The notes under the pieces: model-generated
Told to the model about the DNA's origin: nothing
The model's input: only the letters and a program-made list of their open reading frames with translations
Database searches by the model: none
Shown: in pieces, positions 21,032-21,042 of the stretch
Numbering within the stretch: the first letter of the stretch is position 1
How the letters are laid out: every line of letters starts with the position of its first letter
NCBI GenBank assembly: GCA_947293975.1
Contig: CAMYPV010000015.1
Location: 1-21,042, forward strand
Length of the DNA: 21,042 nucleotides
Reading direction: 5' to 3'
Origin: an uncultured Ezakiella sp.
GTDB lineage: Bacteria; Bacillota; Clostridia; Tissierellales; Peptoniphilaceae
Program-made: the position numbers and the translations under genes

Positions 21032-21042
21032 GTTTTTTATTA

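Overview
The window comes from a low-GC, AT-rich Gram-positive anaerobe. Three features point to this: strong AAGGAGG-type ribosome binding sites, a class A RNase P RNA of clostridial appearance, and an S-layer-homology (SLH) anchored surface protein. A Tissierellia/Peptoniphilaceae-like host is plausible from the mix of SLH, SHIRT-like, Big_3/Big_6-like and Cna_B-like domains. That placement is inference; no taxonomic marker beyond rnpB is visible.

Layout. Bases 1-1192 hold the end of an ABC uptake operon of the NitT/TauT type: a permease lacking its 5' end, overlapped by a short ATPase with several non-canonical motifs. A palindromic intergenic repeat follows (1213-1320). Then comes rnpB with its own consensus promoter (1334-1362) and terminator (1369-1717), and a second composite repeat (about 1743-1911). 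From 1912 to 2192 is AT-rich DNA in which I see no gene.

A textbook promoter (TTGACA, 17 bp, TATAAT with an extended -10) at 2193-2221 appears to drive a leader of about 715 nt. The leader is rich in nested inverted repeats, carries a 9-codon ORF with a strong ribosome binding site, and contains palindromic repeats. It ends at a tight operon of three giant exported proteins: 2944-8739 (1931 aa), 8763-16136 (2457 aa) and 16151-20320 (1389 aa). The intergenic gaps are 23 and 14 nt, and a strong terminator follows at 20344-20369. All three proteins have signal peptides, but only the third ends in SLH domains. I infer that the third anchors to cell-wall polysaccharide and the first two are retained by binding to it or are released.

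The last ~620 bases hold no gene. They are packed with palindromic repeats, including an inverted copy of the repeat found after rnpB, and end in a bidirectional terminator that probably serves a convergent gene outside the window.

The most unusual signals are: (i) a strong mRNA hairpin at almost the same place, about 51-81 nt after the start codon, in all three surface-protein genes; (ii) the long structured leader; (iii) a family of 18-bp palindromes with a conserved CACCGT centre and covarying arms; and (iv) the three-protein surface system with a single anchored member.
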